Shown here: piece by piece, positions 16,386-24,044 of the stretch
Numbering within the stretch: the first letter of the stretch is position 1
How the letters are laid out: each line of letters begins with the position of its first letter
DNA from: HGM04593 sp045578665
Lineage (GTDB): Bacteria > Bacteroidota > Bacteroidia > Bacteroidales > Bacteroidaceae
DNA: 24,128 nt
Assembly (NCBI GenBank): GCA_045578665.1
Contig: JAZNKR010000205.1
Coordinates: 1 to 24,128, forward strand
Direction: 5' to 3'
Notes under the pieces: model-generated
What the model was told of the DNA's origin: nothing
Databases searched by the model: none
The model's input: the letters and a program-made list of their open reading frames with translations, nothing else
Program-made: the position numbers and the translations under genes

Positions 16386-16663
16386 AATTGAATGATTTAA
16401 AATTGATATATTTGTTCAATACTTCGGTAAATTATTACATAAACTTTAAAAGATAAACAATAGAACCAGTTAAAGACAGTTCGAAAACACTAAAGGGATC
16501 ATTGAAACATTGTCAATAATAAGTAGTTAAGCGTAAAACATAAGTCTGTGCCAAAAATCAGAAAAAGTTTTGCTAACTTTGTGAAAAACAAAATCACATT
16601 AGCAGTTGCCTTAATGAGGTTCTGACTACTCGCTAATGAAAAATTGAATTTATATAACCTCCC
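16386..16663. other. Kinase-vWA intergenic gap
   Basis: This is the one wide gap, apart from the pseudogene, between genes of the island operon. It holds the possible attenuator (16571-16638). Immediately after the kinase stop is a segment resembling the terminal repeat of the MITE-like element (16647-16665). No open gene and no good - strand TAnnTTTG promoter for the vWA gene were found. Confidence 0.5.
16571..16638 (-). promoter_or_regulatory. Possible attenuator between kinase and vWA genes
   Basis: On the - strand three segments can pair in two exclusive ways. Segment 1 (16638-16632, cattagc) pairs with segment 2 (16603-16597, gctaatg). Segment 2, extended to 16604-16594, pairs instead with segment 3 (16584-16571) to make an 11-bp stem with a 3-nt bulge and 9-nt loop. 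The second hairpin is followed by a T-rich stretch (complement of 16556-16570), so it resembles a terminator with an upstream anti-terminator. It lies in the 278-nt gap between kinase and vWA. Function is inferred from pairing only. Confidence 0.4.
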
Positions 16664-16665
16664 TT
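16647..16665 (-). repeat. Solitary match to the MITE-like terminal repeat
   Basis: Read on the - strand, this segment matches agggaggttctataaatt of the 3325-3517 element at 17 of 18 positions (one c-to-a change). It begins inside the kinase TAA stop codon. No matching inverted partner lies nearby, only a six-base gaggtt. It may be a relic end of the element or a coincidence. Confidence 0.35.
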
Positions 16666-17956
16666 ATATAAGTTCTCCTGTTTCTCCCTGATTACCAAAT
16701 TTAATCTTGAATCCAGGTTTAATTGGCATCCCAGAATCGGGGGTAACAATTTTGACTTCTCCTTTAGGCAAGATTACGGTCCAAGGATATTTGGAACGAT
16801 TGACCAATCCTACGGCTCCATTCTTTATTACTACTTCACCCGCTTTTTGTTGATAATCAGTTTGTGTAGTCACTTGACAATCATATATAATTTGATTAGC
16901 AACTAACGGAATGGTATATCTACTAACTTTAAGCGAGACTAAAGATGAAGCTGGTTTCTTACAATAAACACAAGTCTTCTGCGGGTTGTTTGATTCAAGG
17001 AACGTGTACTTTCCACAGCAAGGGCATGGAGCATAGTTCGAGCGTGTTTGTAGTAGAATATTATACCATTGTTTGTCCATCAGCCTCTTTGTTGGGTCTT
17101 GTATGGCTTCCTTGCTAAAAGTCTTGCAGAATGCATTACCTAAATGTGTAGGAAACATAGTCCATCTTTTGATTACATTGTTGTGTATCCCTCTTACTGG
17201 TCGATTTGACGGATTTGTTGGATCCATAATAAATACTGATTCAAAACCGAATAGTTTCTTGGCCATATCAGGATTGCTATCACAAGGACAACTCATATAA
17301 TATGAGCCTTCAAACGGTCTGTTCATATATATGAGAATAAACAAACATACTGCTAATGAATAGTAATCGGTATATTTGTTTGGTTTAGCTTTGCCCTCGA
17401 CAATCTCGGGAGCCATATAGCCTGCTTTTCCCATGATTCCCATATTTGTTCCATCAGGTGCCACATTGTCGTTGTCGCAAATCAAAACCTCTCCTGTTTT
17501 TGGATCAATGAAGAAATTACCATCATTCATGTCTTGATAGCTGTATCCCATGATGTGAAGGCGTTGAAAAGCAGCACAGACTTGTAAGCACGCATTGATT
17601 TGAGCACTAGGAGAATAAAACTTTGCATGCCCCAGTATGAATTGCCCCATATCTTCATATCCTTGAGGTCTTAATGCCATAACATACCCATAACTATTCT
17701 GCTGTCTTTCAGTAATTGCTAAAGGCCACACAAAGTTCTGAGCAGGAGATCCTGCGTTGACATTACGATTTAAATTATCGTAAAAAGCATCTGATTTAAT
17801 TATACTTGGAGCTTTATACCACTTCAAGGCATAGTCCTTTCCACCATAATCTACAAGATAAACAATACCTTGACCACCACACCCGAGTTCCTTTTTTACT
17901 CGACACGTTTTGCCATTTTTCAGACGTACTACAGTTCCAATACTTAATTCTGACAT
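16664..17956 (-). CDS. Protein kinase with zinc ribbon and beta-rich tail (TerY-P type)
   Basis: A 430-residue Ser/Thr-kinase-like protein, first gene of the island operon. The kinase domain covers about 8-300: glycine loop LGCGGQGIVY (24-33), lysine K45 in ALKWYK, catalytic loop YQDMNDGN (140-147, D142 and N147, with YQD in place of HRD), metal-binding DND (161-163) in place of DFG, and APE (182-184). Catalytic residues are retained, so it is probably active. A zinc ribbon follows (C311/C314 and C329/C332). The C-terminal part (about 340-430) is beta-rich and could be FHA-like. A kinase with zinc ribbon beside vWA and PP2C genes fits the TerY-P triad. A consensus-like promoter lies about 350 nt upstream, leaving a long leader. 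Confidence 0.9.
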   Translation of the reverse strand: MSELSIGTVVRLKNGKTCRVKKELGCGGQGIVYLVDYGGKDYALKWYKAPSIIKSDAFYDNLNRNVNAGSPAQNFVWPLAITERQQNSYGYVMALRPQGYEDMGQFILGHAKFYSPSAQINACLQVCAAFQRLHIMGYSYQDMNDGNFFIDPKTGEVLICDNDNVAPDGTNMGIMGKAGYMAPEIVEGKAKPNKYTDYYSLAVCLFILIYMNRPFEGSYYMSCPCDSNPDMAKKLFGFESVFIMDPTNPSNRPVRGIHNNVIKRWTMFPTHLGNAFCKTFSKEAIQDPTKRLMDKQWYNILLQTRSNYAPCPCCGKYTFLESNNPQKTCVYCKKPASSLVSLKVSRYTIPLVANQIIYDCQVTTQTDYQQKAGEVVIKNGAVGLVNRSKYPWTVILPKGEVKIVTPDSGMPIKPGFKIKFGNQGETGELI

Positions 17957-18027
17957 AATTGCAATATTTAATGTGCATTAAAAATACTTTTAACATCTCC
18001 AGATTAAATCCATTTTTCTATCTGGGC

Positions 18028-18074
18028 AGTTCTCATCACAGTACATAAATGAGTTGCAGTGATAATTGAGAACT
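18028..18074 (-). promoter_or_regulatory. Bulged hairpin in the kinase leader
   Basis: Arms agttctca (18028-18035) and tgagaact (18067-18074) pair perfectly. Inside them tcac (18036-18039) can pair with gtga (18059-18062) across a 4-nt bulge, leaving a 19-nt loop. It would form about 70 nt before the kinase start codon in the long leader. A role in translation or mRNA stability is possible but unproven. Confidence 0.3.
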
Positions 18075-18310
18075 ATTTAGCAACCTTATTTAAACTCTTA
18101 TAATCCATATTCATGAGTTTGCAATATAAAGGCGACAAGTTTATATTTGGCACTTATGGTTTAAGCCTACGCTTATAACGTAGTTCCAATATTAACATAA
18201 TCTTGCCCTTTTGTATCTCTTTGACGAGGTGCTGATTCGGTGAGAGAATTTGAGCAAACATGTCTTTTATGTCACGTCTGGATACAATGTAACCTTAGGC
18301 AAACATGCAA

Positions 18311-18343
18311 CAAAGATAGTAAAAAAAGTCTAACAACTACAAA
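18311..18343 (-). promoter_or_regulatory. Bacteroidota-type promoter for the island operon
   Basis: On the - strand a -33 box TTTG (complement of 18340-18343) and a -7 box TATCTTTG (complement of 18311-18318) are separated by 21 nt. This matches the Bacteroidota consensus TTTG-N19-21-TAnnTTTG exactly. Transcription would start near 18304 and leave a leader of about 350 nt before the kinase ATG at 17956. No better match lies closer to the gene. Confidence 0.5.
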
Positions 18344-18616
18344 ATGTTTCAAGTTTCTTCGATTAATTCACACTTTTTGCATGATTTTCGTGCATTTGGT
18401 TATCAAAGAACCAAAAGCGACGAACATTATGCACAATTAGAACTAAAAAAGAGTATCTCGGTCCAATTTTCATTCATTGAGGAGCTTCCGTTGCTATCCT
18501 CTTCACATTCCCTACCTTCCCCTTAATATCATTATTCACTATTTCTTCGCTTTTCCAATGTAATCTGAGCGTCTATCCTCTGCCTACGCTACTCCTTTGC
18601 TCTGTAGTATAAAGAA

Positions 18617-18644
18617 AGGGACCTGCCCAATTGAACAAGTCCCT
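18617..18644 (-). terminator. Intrinsic terminator of ppdK supplied by the island
   Basis: On the - strand a 9-bp stem with one G-U pair (arms 18636-18644 and 18617-18625) encloses a 10-nt loop and is followed by tttcttta. It begins 22 nt after the ppdK stop. Since it lies inside the direct repeats, it came with the island and replaces the hairpin left at 7751-7781. Confidence 0.7.
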
Positions 18645-18665
18645 AACATTTTTCTATAGCAATAA

Positions 18666-21386
18666 TTATTCCTCAACAGCAGCCTGTGCAGCAGCCAAAC
18701 GTGCGATAGGCACGCGGAAGGGTGAACAAGATACATAGTTAAGACCAACCTTGTGGCAGAACTTAACTGATGAGGGCTCACCACCGTGCTCACCGCAGAT
18801 ACCGCACTTGAGGGCGGGACGTACGGCGCGACCACGCTCAACAGCCATCTCAACAAGCTGACCTACACCATTCTGGTCGAGTACCTGGAAGGGGTCTACC
18901 TTCAAGATCTTCTTCTCCAAGTATACGGGGAGGAAGCTTGCGATGTCGTCGCGTGAGTAACCGAATGTCATCTGTGTCAAGTCGTTTGTACCGAATGAGA
19001 AGTACTCGGCGCGGCTTGCGATGCGGTTAGCTGTAAGAGCAGCACGAGGAATCTCAATCATTGTACCAACCTGGAAGTCAACACTTACACCTTCCTCGGC
19101 GAAGATAGCAGCAGCAGTTTCGCGGATAACCTTCTCCTGTGCCTCGAACTCGTAGAGGATACCTGTGAGGGGAACCATGATTTCGGGGATGGGGTTGTAA
19201 CCCTCCTTCTTCAACTGTACAGCAGCACCGATGATAGCGCGTGTCTGCATCTCTGTGATTTCGGGATAGGTGTTACCCAAACGGCAACCGCGGTGACCGA
19301 GCATGGGGTTAGCCTCGCAGAGGCTCTCAACACGCTGCTTGATGTATTCAACAGTTACGCCCATTGCCTCAGCCATCTCTTCCTGACCCTTCTCATCGTG
19401 GGGAACGAACTCGTGCAAGGGGGGATCGAGGAGACGTACGTTAACGGGACAGCCGTCCATTGCCTTGAAGATACCGTAGAAGTCAGCCTTCTGGTAGGGC
19501 AACAGCTTAGCAAGAGCTGTCTTGCGGCCTTCAGCATCCTTTGAAAGGATCATCTCGCGCATAGCAACAATCTTCTCAGCCTCGAAGAACATGTGCTCTG
19601 TACGGCAGAGACCGATAACGACTGCACCGAAGTCGCGTGCAACCTGTGCATCGTGGGGAGTATCAGCGTTAGTACGTACAACGAGTTTTGTATATTTGTC
19701 GCAGAGAGCCATCAACTCAGCGAAGTCGCCTGAAAGCTCAGCAGCCTTTGTCTCAACCTGACCGTTGTAGATTTCACCTGTTGTACCGTTCAAAGAGATG
19801 TAGTCACCCTCTTTCAATACAACACCGTCAACCTCAACTGTGCGGTTCTTGTAGTCGATATTCAATGCACCTGCACCTGATACGCAGCACTTACCCATAC
19901 CGCGGGCAACAACGGCAGCGTGTGAAGTCATACCGCCACGTGCTGTAAGGATACCCTGAGCAACAGCCATACCTGCGAGGTCCTCGGGAGAGGTCTCGAT
20001 ACGAACCATGATCACCTTCTTGCCATCCTCAGCCCACTTGGCTGCATCGTCAGCGAAGAATACAATCTGACCTGTTGCAGCACCGGGTGATGCGGGAAGA
20101 CCACGTGTCAATACCTTAGCGCTACTGAGGGCAGCCTTGTCGAATACGGGGTGGAGAAGCTCATCGAGCTTGTTGGGCACGCAACGCTGGATAGCTGTCT
20201 TCTCATCGATGAGACCCTCGTGGAGGAGATCCATAGCGATCTTAACCATAGCTGAACCTGTACGCTTACCGTTACGTGTCTGGAGGAACCAGAGTTTGCC
20301 TTCCTGTACGGTGAACTCCATATCCTGCATATCGCGGTAGTGGTTCTCAAGCTTAGTCTGGAGAGCGTCGAGTTCTTTGTAGATTTCGGGCATTGCCTCT
20401 TCCATTGAAGGATATTTGGCCAAGCGCTCTTCTTCGCTGATGTTGGCGCGCTCTGCCCAACGCTGTGAACCGATCTTTGTGATCTGCTGAGGTGTGCGGA
20501 TACCTGCTACTACGTCCTCACCCTGAGCGTTGATAAGGTACTCACCATTGAAGAGGTTTTCACCGTTACCTGCATCACGAGAGAAGCATACACCGGTAGC
20601 TGATGTATCACCCATGTTACCGAATACCATTGCCTGTACGTTTACGGCTGTACCCCACTCTGCGGGAATACCTTCCATCTTACGGTAGAGGATGGCACGC
20701 TCGTTCATCCAGCTGTCGAATACAGCGCAGATAGCACCCCAAAGCTGCTCGTAAGCGTCTGTGGGGAAGTCCTTACCGGTCTGCTCCTTAACGGCAGCCT
20801 TGAACTTCTTGACGAGCTCTTTCAAATCCTCAACCTCAAGCTCATTGTCGAGCTTAACGCCCTTAGCCTCCTTCACCTCTTCGATGATAGCCTCGAACGG
20901 ATCGATGTCTTCTTTGTTTACAGGTTTCATACCCAATACCACGTCACCGTACATCTGTACGAAACGGCGGTATGAGTCCCAAGCAAAGCGTGCGTTGCCG
21001 GTCTTGCGTACCATACCTTCAACTACTTCGTCGTTCAAACCGAGGTTGAGGATAGTATCCATCATACCGGGCATTGAAGCGCGAGCACCTGAACGTACTG
21101 AAACCAACAAGGGGTTCTCAATGTCACCGAACTTTGAGTTCATCAAAGCCTCAACGTGTGCTACTGCTGCGTGAACGTCGTCTTTCAACAACTCAACAAC
21201 TTCAGCTTTGCCCAAACGATAGTAATCGTTACAAGTGTCTGTTGTAATGGTGAAACCGGGAGGAACGGGAACACCAATCAGGTTCATTTCAGCCAGATTG
21301 GCACCTTTACCACCGAGCAGATTCCTCATGTCTGCTTTACCTTCGGCTTTACCGTTACCGAAAAGATAGACTCTTTTGTCAGTCAT
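18666..21386 (-). CDS. ppdK: Pyruvate, phosphate dikinase
   Basis: Interconverts pyruvate + ATP + phosphate and PEP + AMP + pyrophosphate in the cytosol, allowing gluconeogenesis and pyrophosphate-linked glycolysis in anaerobes. The 906-residue protein has the N-terminal ATP-grasp part (GGKGANLAEM at 25-34), the phosphohistidine domain (GGMTSHAAVVARGMGK with H489) and the C-terminal TIM barrel with the catalytic-cysteine segment LKCGICGEHGGEP. Its last codons (18670-18692) form the right-hand 23-bp repeat. The protein now ends AAQAAVEE, whereas the displaced tail at 7805-7837 ends AAQAAVEEKK, so island insertion has probably trimmed two lysines without harming function. It is divergent from rlmD. 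Confidence 0.96.
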   Translation of the reverse strand: MTDKRVYLFGNGKAEGKADMRNLLGGKGANLAEMNLIGVPVPPGFTITTDTCNDYYRLGKAEVVELLKDDVHAAVAHVEALMNSKFGDIENPLLVSVRSGARASMPGMMDTILNLGLNDEVVEGMVRKTGNARFAWDSYRRFVQMYGDVVLGMKPVNKEDIDPFEAIIEEVKEAKGVKLDNELEVEDLKELVKKFKAAVKEQTGKDFPTDAYEQLWGAICAVFDSWMNERAILYRKMEGIPAEWGTAVNVQAMVFGNMGDTSATGVCFSRDAGNGENLFNGEYLINAQGEDVVAGIRTPQQITKIGSQRWAERANISEEERLAKYPSMEEAMPEIYKELDALQTKLENHYRDMQDMEFTVQEGKLWFLQTRNGKRTGSAMVKIAMDLLHEGLIDEKTAIQRCVPNKLDELLHPVFDKAALSSAKVLTRGLPASPGAATGQIVFFADDAAKWAEDGKKVIMVRIETSPEDLAGMAVAQGILTARGGMTSHAAVVARGMGKCCVSGAGALNIDYKNRTVEVDGVVLKEGDYISLNGTTGEIYNGQVETKAAELSGDFAELMALCDKYTKLVVRTNADTPHDAQVARDFGAVVIGLCRTEHMFFEAEKIVAMREMILSKDAEGRKTALAKLLPYQKADFYGIFKAMDGCPVNVRLLDPPLHEFVPHDEKGQEEMAEAMGVTVEYIKQRVESLCEANPMLGHRGCRLGNTYPEITEMQTRAIIGAAVQLKKEGYNPIPEIMVPLTGILYEFEAQEKVIRETAAAIFAEEGVSVDFQVGTMIEIPRAALTANRIASRAEYFSFGTNDLTQMTFGYSRDDIASFLPVYLEKKILKVDPFQVLDQNGVGQLVEMAVERGRAVRPALKCGICGEHGGEPSSVKFCHKVGLNYVSCSPFRVPIARLAAAQAAVEE
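18670..18692. repeat. Right 23-bp direct repeat (candidate att site) in ppdK
   Basis: Identical to 7815-7837 and in the same codon phase, encoding most of AAQAAVEE. Outside the 23 bases the two loci differ on both sides. Here the repeat is part of the functional gene, so it is the boundary at which the island restored the reading frame. Confidence 0.7.
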
Positions 21387-21501
21387 AAATCTTAAAGTTT
21401 GATAGTTATGTTATTGATAATAAAAATTTTATAGCTTTCAACACCATAAAGCACCCGCATCTTGCCATGCCTATAGGCCTGCACAAGACGCCGATGATTT
21501 G

Positions 21502-21509
21502 CAAAAATA
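21502..21509 (-). promoter_or_regulatory. Possible -7 box for ppdK
   Basis: The - strand reads TATTTTTG, a match to TAnnTTTG, about 115 nt before the ppdK ATG. No clear TTTG lies 19-21 nt upstream of it, so the call is weak. Confidence 0.3.
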
Positions 21510-21589
21510 CAAAAAAAACGGGAATTATGAAAATAACTTCTATAAAACTTCCATAAAATATATTGCAGAAAAAAGTTCGGGCAAGAACA

Positions 21590-21622
21590 TTGCAGATATT
21601 TCACAAAATAGATGTAATTTTG
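21590..21622 (+). promoter_or_regulatory. Probable promoter of rlmD
   Basis: TTG at 21590-21592 and TAATTTTG at 21615-21622 are separated by 22 nt, close to the Bacteroidota TTTG-N19-21-TAnnTTTG pattern. Transcription would start near 21630, about 65 nt before the rlmD ATG. Confidence 0.45.
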
Positions 21623-21696
21623 TTGATTAAACGGACGAGAGAGCATCTCTGAATCCCGTTTCACCGACTCAAAGACAAATCATACAGCTAACATAT

Positions 21697-23115
21697 ATGG
21701 CAAGAAAAAAGAAGGAACATCCTATACTGGAACAGATAAAGATAACAGGTGTTGCAGCCGAGGGAAAAGCATTGGCACGTGTGGACGACCTCGTGGTATT
21801 CGTACCCTATGTTGTACCCGGCGATGTTGTAGACCTGAAAATACGTCGCAAGAAACACAGCTATGCCGAGGCTGAGGCAATCAGATTCCACGAATATTCA
21901 ACGGAACGGGCAGAGCCATTCTGCAAGCACTACGGAGTGTGCGGAGGCTGCAAATGGCAATGTCTGTCATACGACAACCAGCTGAAATACAAACAGCAGC
22001 AGGTATTCGATGCACTCAGGCGTATCGGCAAGGTGGAGCTACCCGAAATAACTCCCATCCTCGGTTCGGAGCAGACAAGATGCTACAGGAACAAGCTCGA
22101 GTTCACCTTCAGCAACAAAAGATGGCTCACACGCGAGGAGGTGGAAAAGGATGTACAGTACGACAACATGAGCGCACTCGGCTTTCACATCCCCGACGCA
22201 TTCGACAAAGTGCTCGACATTGAGGAGTGCCACCTGATGGAACCGCTCAACAACAAGATACGCAACGGCATACGCGAATTTGCCATACGCGAGGAGATAC
22301 CCTTCTACAACCTACGTTCGCACACAGGAGTGTTGCGCAACATAATGATACGCACATCCACCACAGGCGAAGTGATGCTGCTTCTGCAGGCAAGGGTCGA
22401 GAGCGACACAGACAACGCACAACTGATAAAAGTGTTGAACTACTGCGCAGAGAGTTTCCCCGAAGTAACATCGCTGCTCTATGTAGTGAACAACAAATGC
22501 AACGACACCTTCGGCGACCTCGAAGTACACACCTTCAAGGGGACAGACTTCATATATGAGGAGATGGAGGGATTGAAGTTCAAGGTCGGTCCCAAATCCT
22601 TCTATCAGACAAACAGCGCACAGGCATACAATCTCTACAAGGTGGCACGCGAATTTGCCGCTCTCACAGGCAGCGAGACCGTCTATGACCTTTACACCGG
22701 CACAGGCACAATAGCCAACTTCGTGGCACGCCATTGCAAGAATGTTGTCGGCATCGAATATGTACCCGAAGCCATAGAGGACGCCAAAATCAATGCCCAA
22801 ATCAACGGACACGAAAACATGCTCTTCTACGCAGGAGACATGAAGGATGTACTCACACGCGACTTCATCGACTCGCACGGTCGCCCCGATGTAATAATCA
22901 CCGACCCACCCCGTGCCGGAATGCACACCGACGTGATAGATACAATACTGTTTGCCGCACCCGAAAGAATTGTCTATGTCAGCTGCAACCCGGCAACACA
23001 GGCACGCGACCTTGCCCTGCTCGACAAGGATTACAAAGTGGCGGCAGTGCAGCCCGTAGACATGTTCCCCCACACCCATCATGTGGAGAATGTAGTATTG
23101 TTGATCAAAAGATAA
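21697..23115 (+). CDS. rlmD: 23S rRNA (uracil-C5)-methyltransferase, RlmD/RumA type
   Basis: A SAM-dependent, iron-sulfur-containing RNA methyltransferase that makes 5-methyluridine in 23S rRNA. The 472-residue protein has an N-terminal TRAM-like RNA-binding domain (about 8-65), a 4Fe-4S cysteine set (C76, C82, C85, with C178 as the likely fourth), the SAM-binding motif VYDLYTGTGTIANFVA (329-344), ITDPPRAGM (401-409) and the catalytic VSCNP with C430. A probable base, E464, lies in HHVENVVLL. Bacteroidota often carry more than one RlmD-like protein, so the exact uridine is not certain. The RluA-type gene follows 23 nt downstream, giving a two-gene RNA-modification operon. Confidence 0.88.
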   Translation: MARKKKEHPILEQIKITGVAAEGKALARVDDLVVFVPYVVPGDVVDLKIRRKKHSYAEAEAIRFHEYSTERAEPFCKHYGVCGGCKWQCLSYDNQLKYKQQQVFDALRRIGKVELPEITPILGSEQTRCYRNKLEFTFSNKRWLTREEVEKDVQYDNMSALGFHIPDAFDKVLDIEECHLMEPLNNKIRNGIREFAIREEIPFYNLRSHTGVLRNIMIRTSTTGEVMLLLQARVESDTDNAQLIKVLNYCAESFPEVTSLLYVVNNKCNDTFGDLEVHTFKGTDFIYEEMEGLKFKVGPKSFYQTNSAQAYNLYKVAREFAALTGSETVYDLYTGTGTIANFVARHCKNVVGIEYVPEAIEDAKINAQINGHENMLFYAGDMKDVLTRDFIDSHGRPDVIITDPPRAGMHTDVIDTILFAAPERIVYVSCNPATQARDLALLDKDYKVAAVQPVDMFPHTHHVENVVLLIKR

Positions 23116-23138
23116 TTAAGAACAAGCATAAACACAAT

Positions 23139-24044
23139 ATGAAAAGAGGAGACAAGAAAAGCCAACTGTCATTCAAGGTAAAGGAAGAGACAGAACTGCT
23201 TACCTTTCTGATGGACGCCATGCACGGCATCAGCCGCAATCGCGCAAAAGCCCTGCTTGTCAACCGCCTGGTACTTGTAGACAACATAATAACCACCAAT
23301 GCCCTTACCATGCTGCGCCCCGGACAGACAGTGTTGCTCGACCGTTCGAAGCAGAAGATGTCATTCCACAGCAACGACCTCGGAGTGGTATACGAAGATC
23401 CCTATCTGCTGGTTATAGACAAACGCGCCGGACTGCTGTCCATGAGCAACAACACCCGCCAGCAGACCGTGCAGATTGTACTCAACAAATACCTCGAGAA
23501 GGGAGGTTCGCGTTGCACATCGCATCTTGTGCACCGCCTCGACAGAGACACATCGGGACTGATGATATATGCCAAGGACACAATGACGCAGCGCAGACTC
23601 ATAGAGGAGTGGCAACAGCTTGTAACCGACCGCCGCTACGTTGCACTCGTCAGCGGGGAGATGAAACAGGCGAAAGGCACCATACGCTCATGGCTCACCG
23701 AGGACAAACGCTTCATCACCCACTCGAGCCCCGTCGACAACGGAGGAAAATATGCCGTTACACACTACAATGTGCTGCGCAAAGGCAACGGATACACCCT
23801 GGTGGAGCTTGAACTGGAGACAGGACGCAAGAACCAGATCAGAGTACACCTCTCCGACATGGGGCATCCCATCGTAGGAGACATAAAATACGGCAGCACC
23901 GACGAGAGCCTGCGCCGCTTGGGACTGCACGCATACATATTGGCGTTCCGCCACCCGGTAAACGGCAAATTCCTGCGATTCGAAACCCCCGTACCCGAAT
24001 CTTTCGAGAAGGTATTCCGGGCAGACTTCAGGGAGGTTCTATAA
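23139..24044 (+). CDS. RluA-family pseudouridine synthase, C-terminus ended by a repeat
   Basis: A 301-residue pseudouridine synthase, probably acting on 23S rRNA. An S4 RNA-binding domain covers about 14-75, and the catalytic motif HRLDRDTSG (132-140) carries D135; RKNQIRVHLSDMGHPIVGD is the conserved late motif. The same frame is open well upstream, but ATG at 23139, 23 nt after rlmD, gives the correct N-terminus. The final codons (AGG GAG GTT CTA TAA, 24030-24044) are the end sequence of the MITE-like repeat, so the terminal R-E-V-L and stop come from an insertion. The conserved domain ends before that point, so activity is probably retained. Confidence 0.9.
   Translation: MKRGDKKSQLSFKVKEETELLTFLMDAMHGISRNRAKALLVNRLVLVDNIITTNALTMLRPGQTVLLDRSKQKMSFHSNDLGVVYEDPYLLVIDKRAGLLSMSNNTRQQTVQIVLNKYLEKGGSRCTSHLVHRLDRDTSGLMIYAKDTMTQRRLIEEWQQLVTDRRYVALVSGEMKQAKGTIRSWLTEDKRFITHSSPVDNGGKYAVTHYNVLRKGNGYTLVELELETGRKNQIRVHLSDMGHPIVGDIKYGSTDESLRRLGLHAYILAFRHPVNGKFLRFETPVPESFEKVFRADFREVL

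Larger units (their letters stand above)
17957..18665. other. Gene-free region at the island's right boundary
   Basis: About 700 nt between the kinase start and the ppdK stop. It contains the - strand promoter candidate (18311-18343), the kinase leader with a hairpin (18028-18074), a second small inverted repeat (tttggtt/aaccaaa near 18393-18415) and the terminator now serving ppdK (18617-18644). Small + strand frames (18240-18440 and 18344-18526) lack any recognisable feature. No recombinase remnant could be recognised, although this is where one might be expected. Confidence 0.55.
7838..18692. mobile_element. Genomic island inserted at the 3' end of ppdK
   Basis: This 10,855-bp block lies between two perfect 23-bp direct repeats. 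It is visibly AT-richer than the flanking housekeeping genes, and all its intact genes point one way. The right end replaces the last ppdK codons (ending VEE-stop instead of VEEKK-stop) and brings a new hairpin terminator at 18617-18644. The left end retains the displaced tail and its old terminator. I found no integrase, relaxase or transposase inside. It may therefore be a non-autonomous island moved in trans, or one that has lost its recombinase. The cargo is a single multi-gene signalling/effector operon. Confidence 0.6.
21387..21696. other. Divergent ppdK-rlmD promoter region
   Basis: About 310 nt between divergent starts with no convincing gene. It is AT-rich and contains promoter-like boxes for both directions: a - strand TAnnTTTG at 21502-21509 and a + strand TTG/TAATTTTG pair at 21590-21622. 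There is also a small palindrome, gcctataggc (21469-21478). Confidence 0.55.

Noticed and set aside
16574..16581. + strand TAACTTTG box in the kinase-vWA gap
   Set aside because: It matches the -7 consensus, but there is no good -33 box and it would only drive antisense RNA into the kinase gene; the bases are better explained as part of the hairpin.
18240..18526. Two overlapping small + strand frames near the island's right end, examined as recombinase remnants
   Set aside because: Neither contains tyrosine- or serine-recombinase motifs or any other recognisable domain, and they oppose the operon leader and promoter.
7838..18665. Integrase, transposase, CRISPR array, tRNA or toxin-antitoxin genes in the island
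   Set aside because: I looked for each and saw no recombinase motifs, no spaced repeats, no tRNA-like cloverleaf and no typical toxin-antitoxin pair.
22734..23138. Upstream extension of the RluA-type gene
   Set aside because: The frame is open by chance antiphase to rlmD; the upstream peptide is Arg/Cys/His-rich and unlike any pseudouridine synthase. The ATG at 23139 gives the normal N-terminus.
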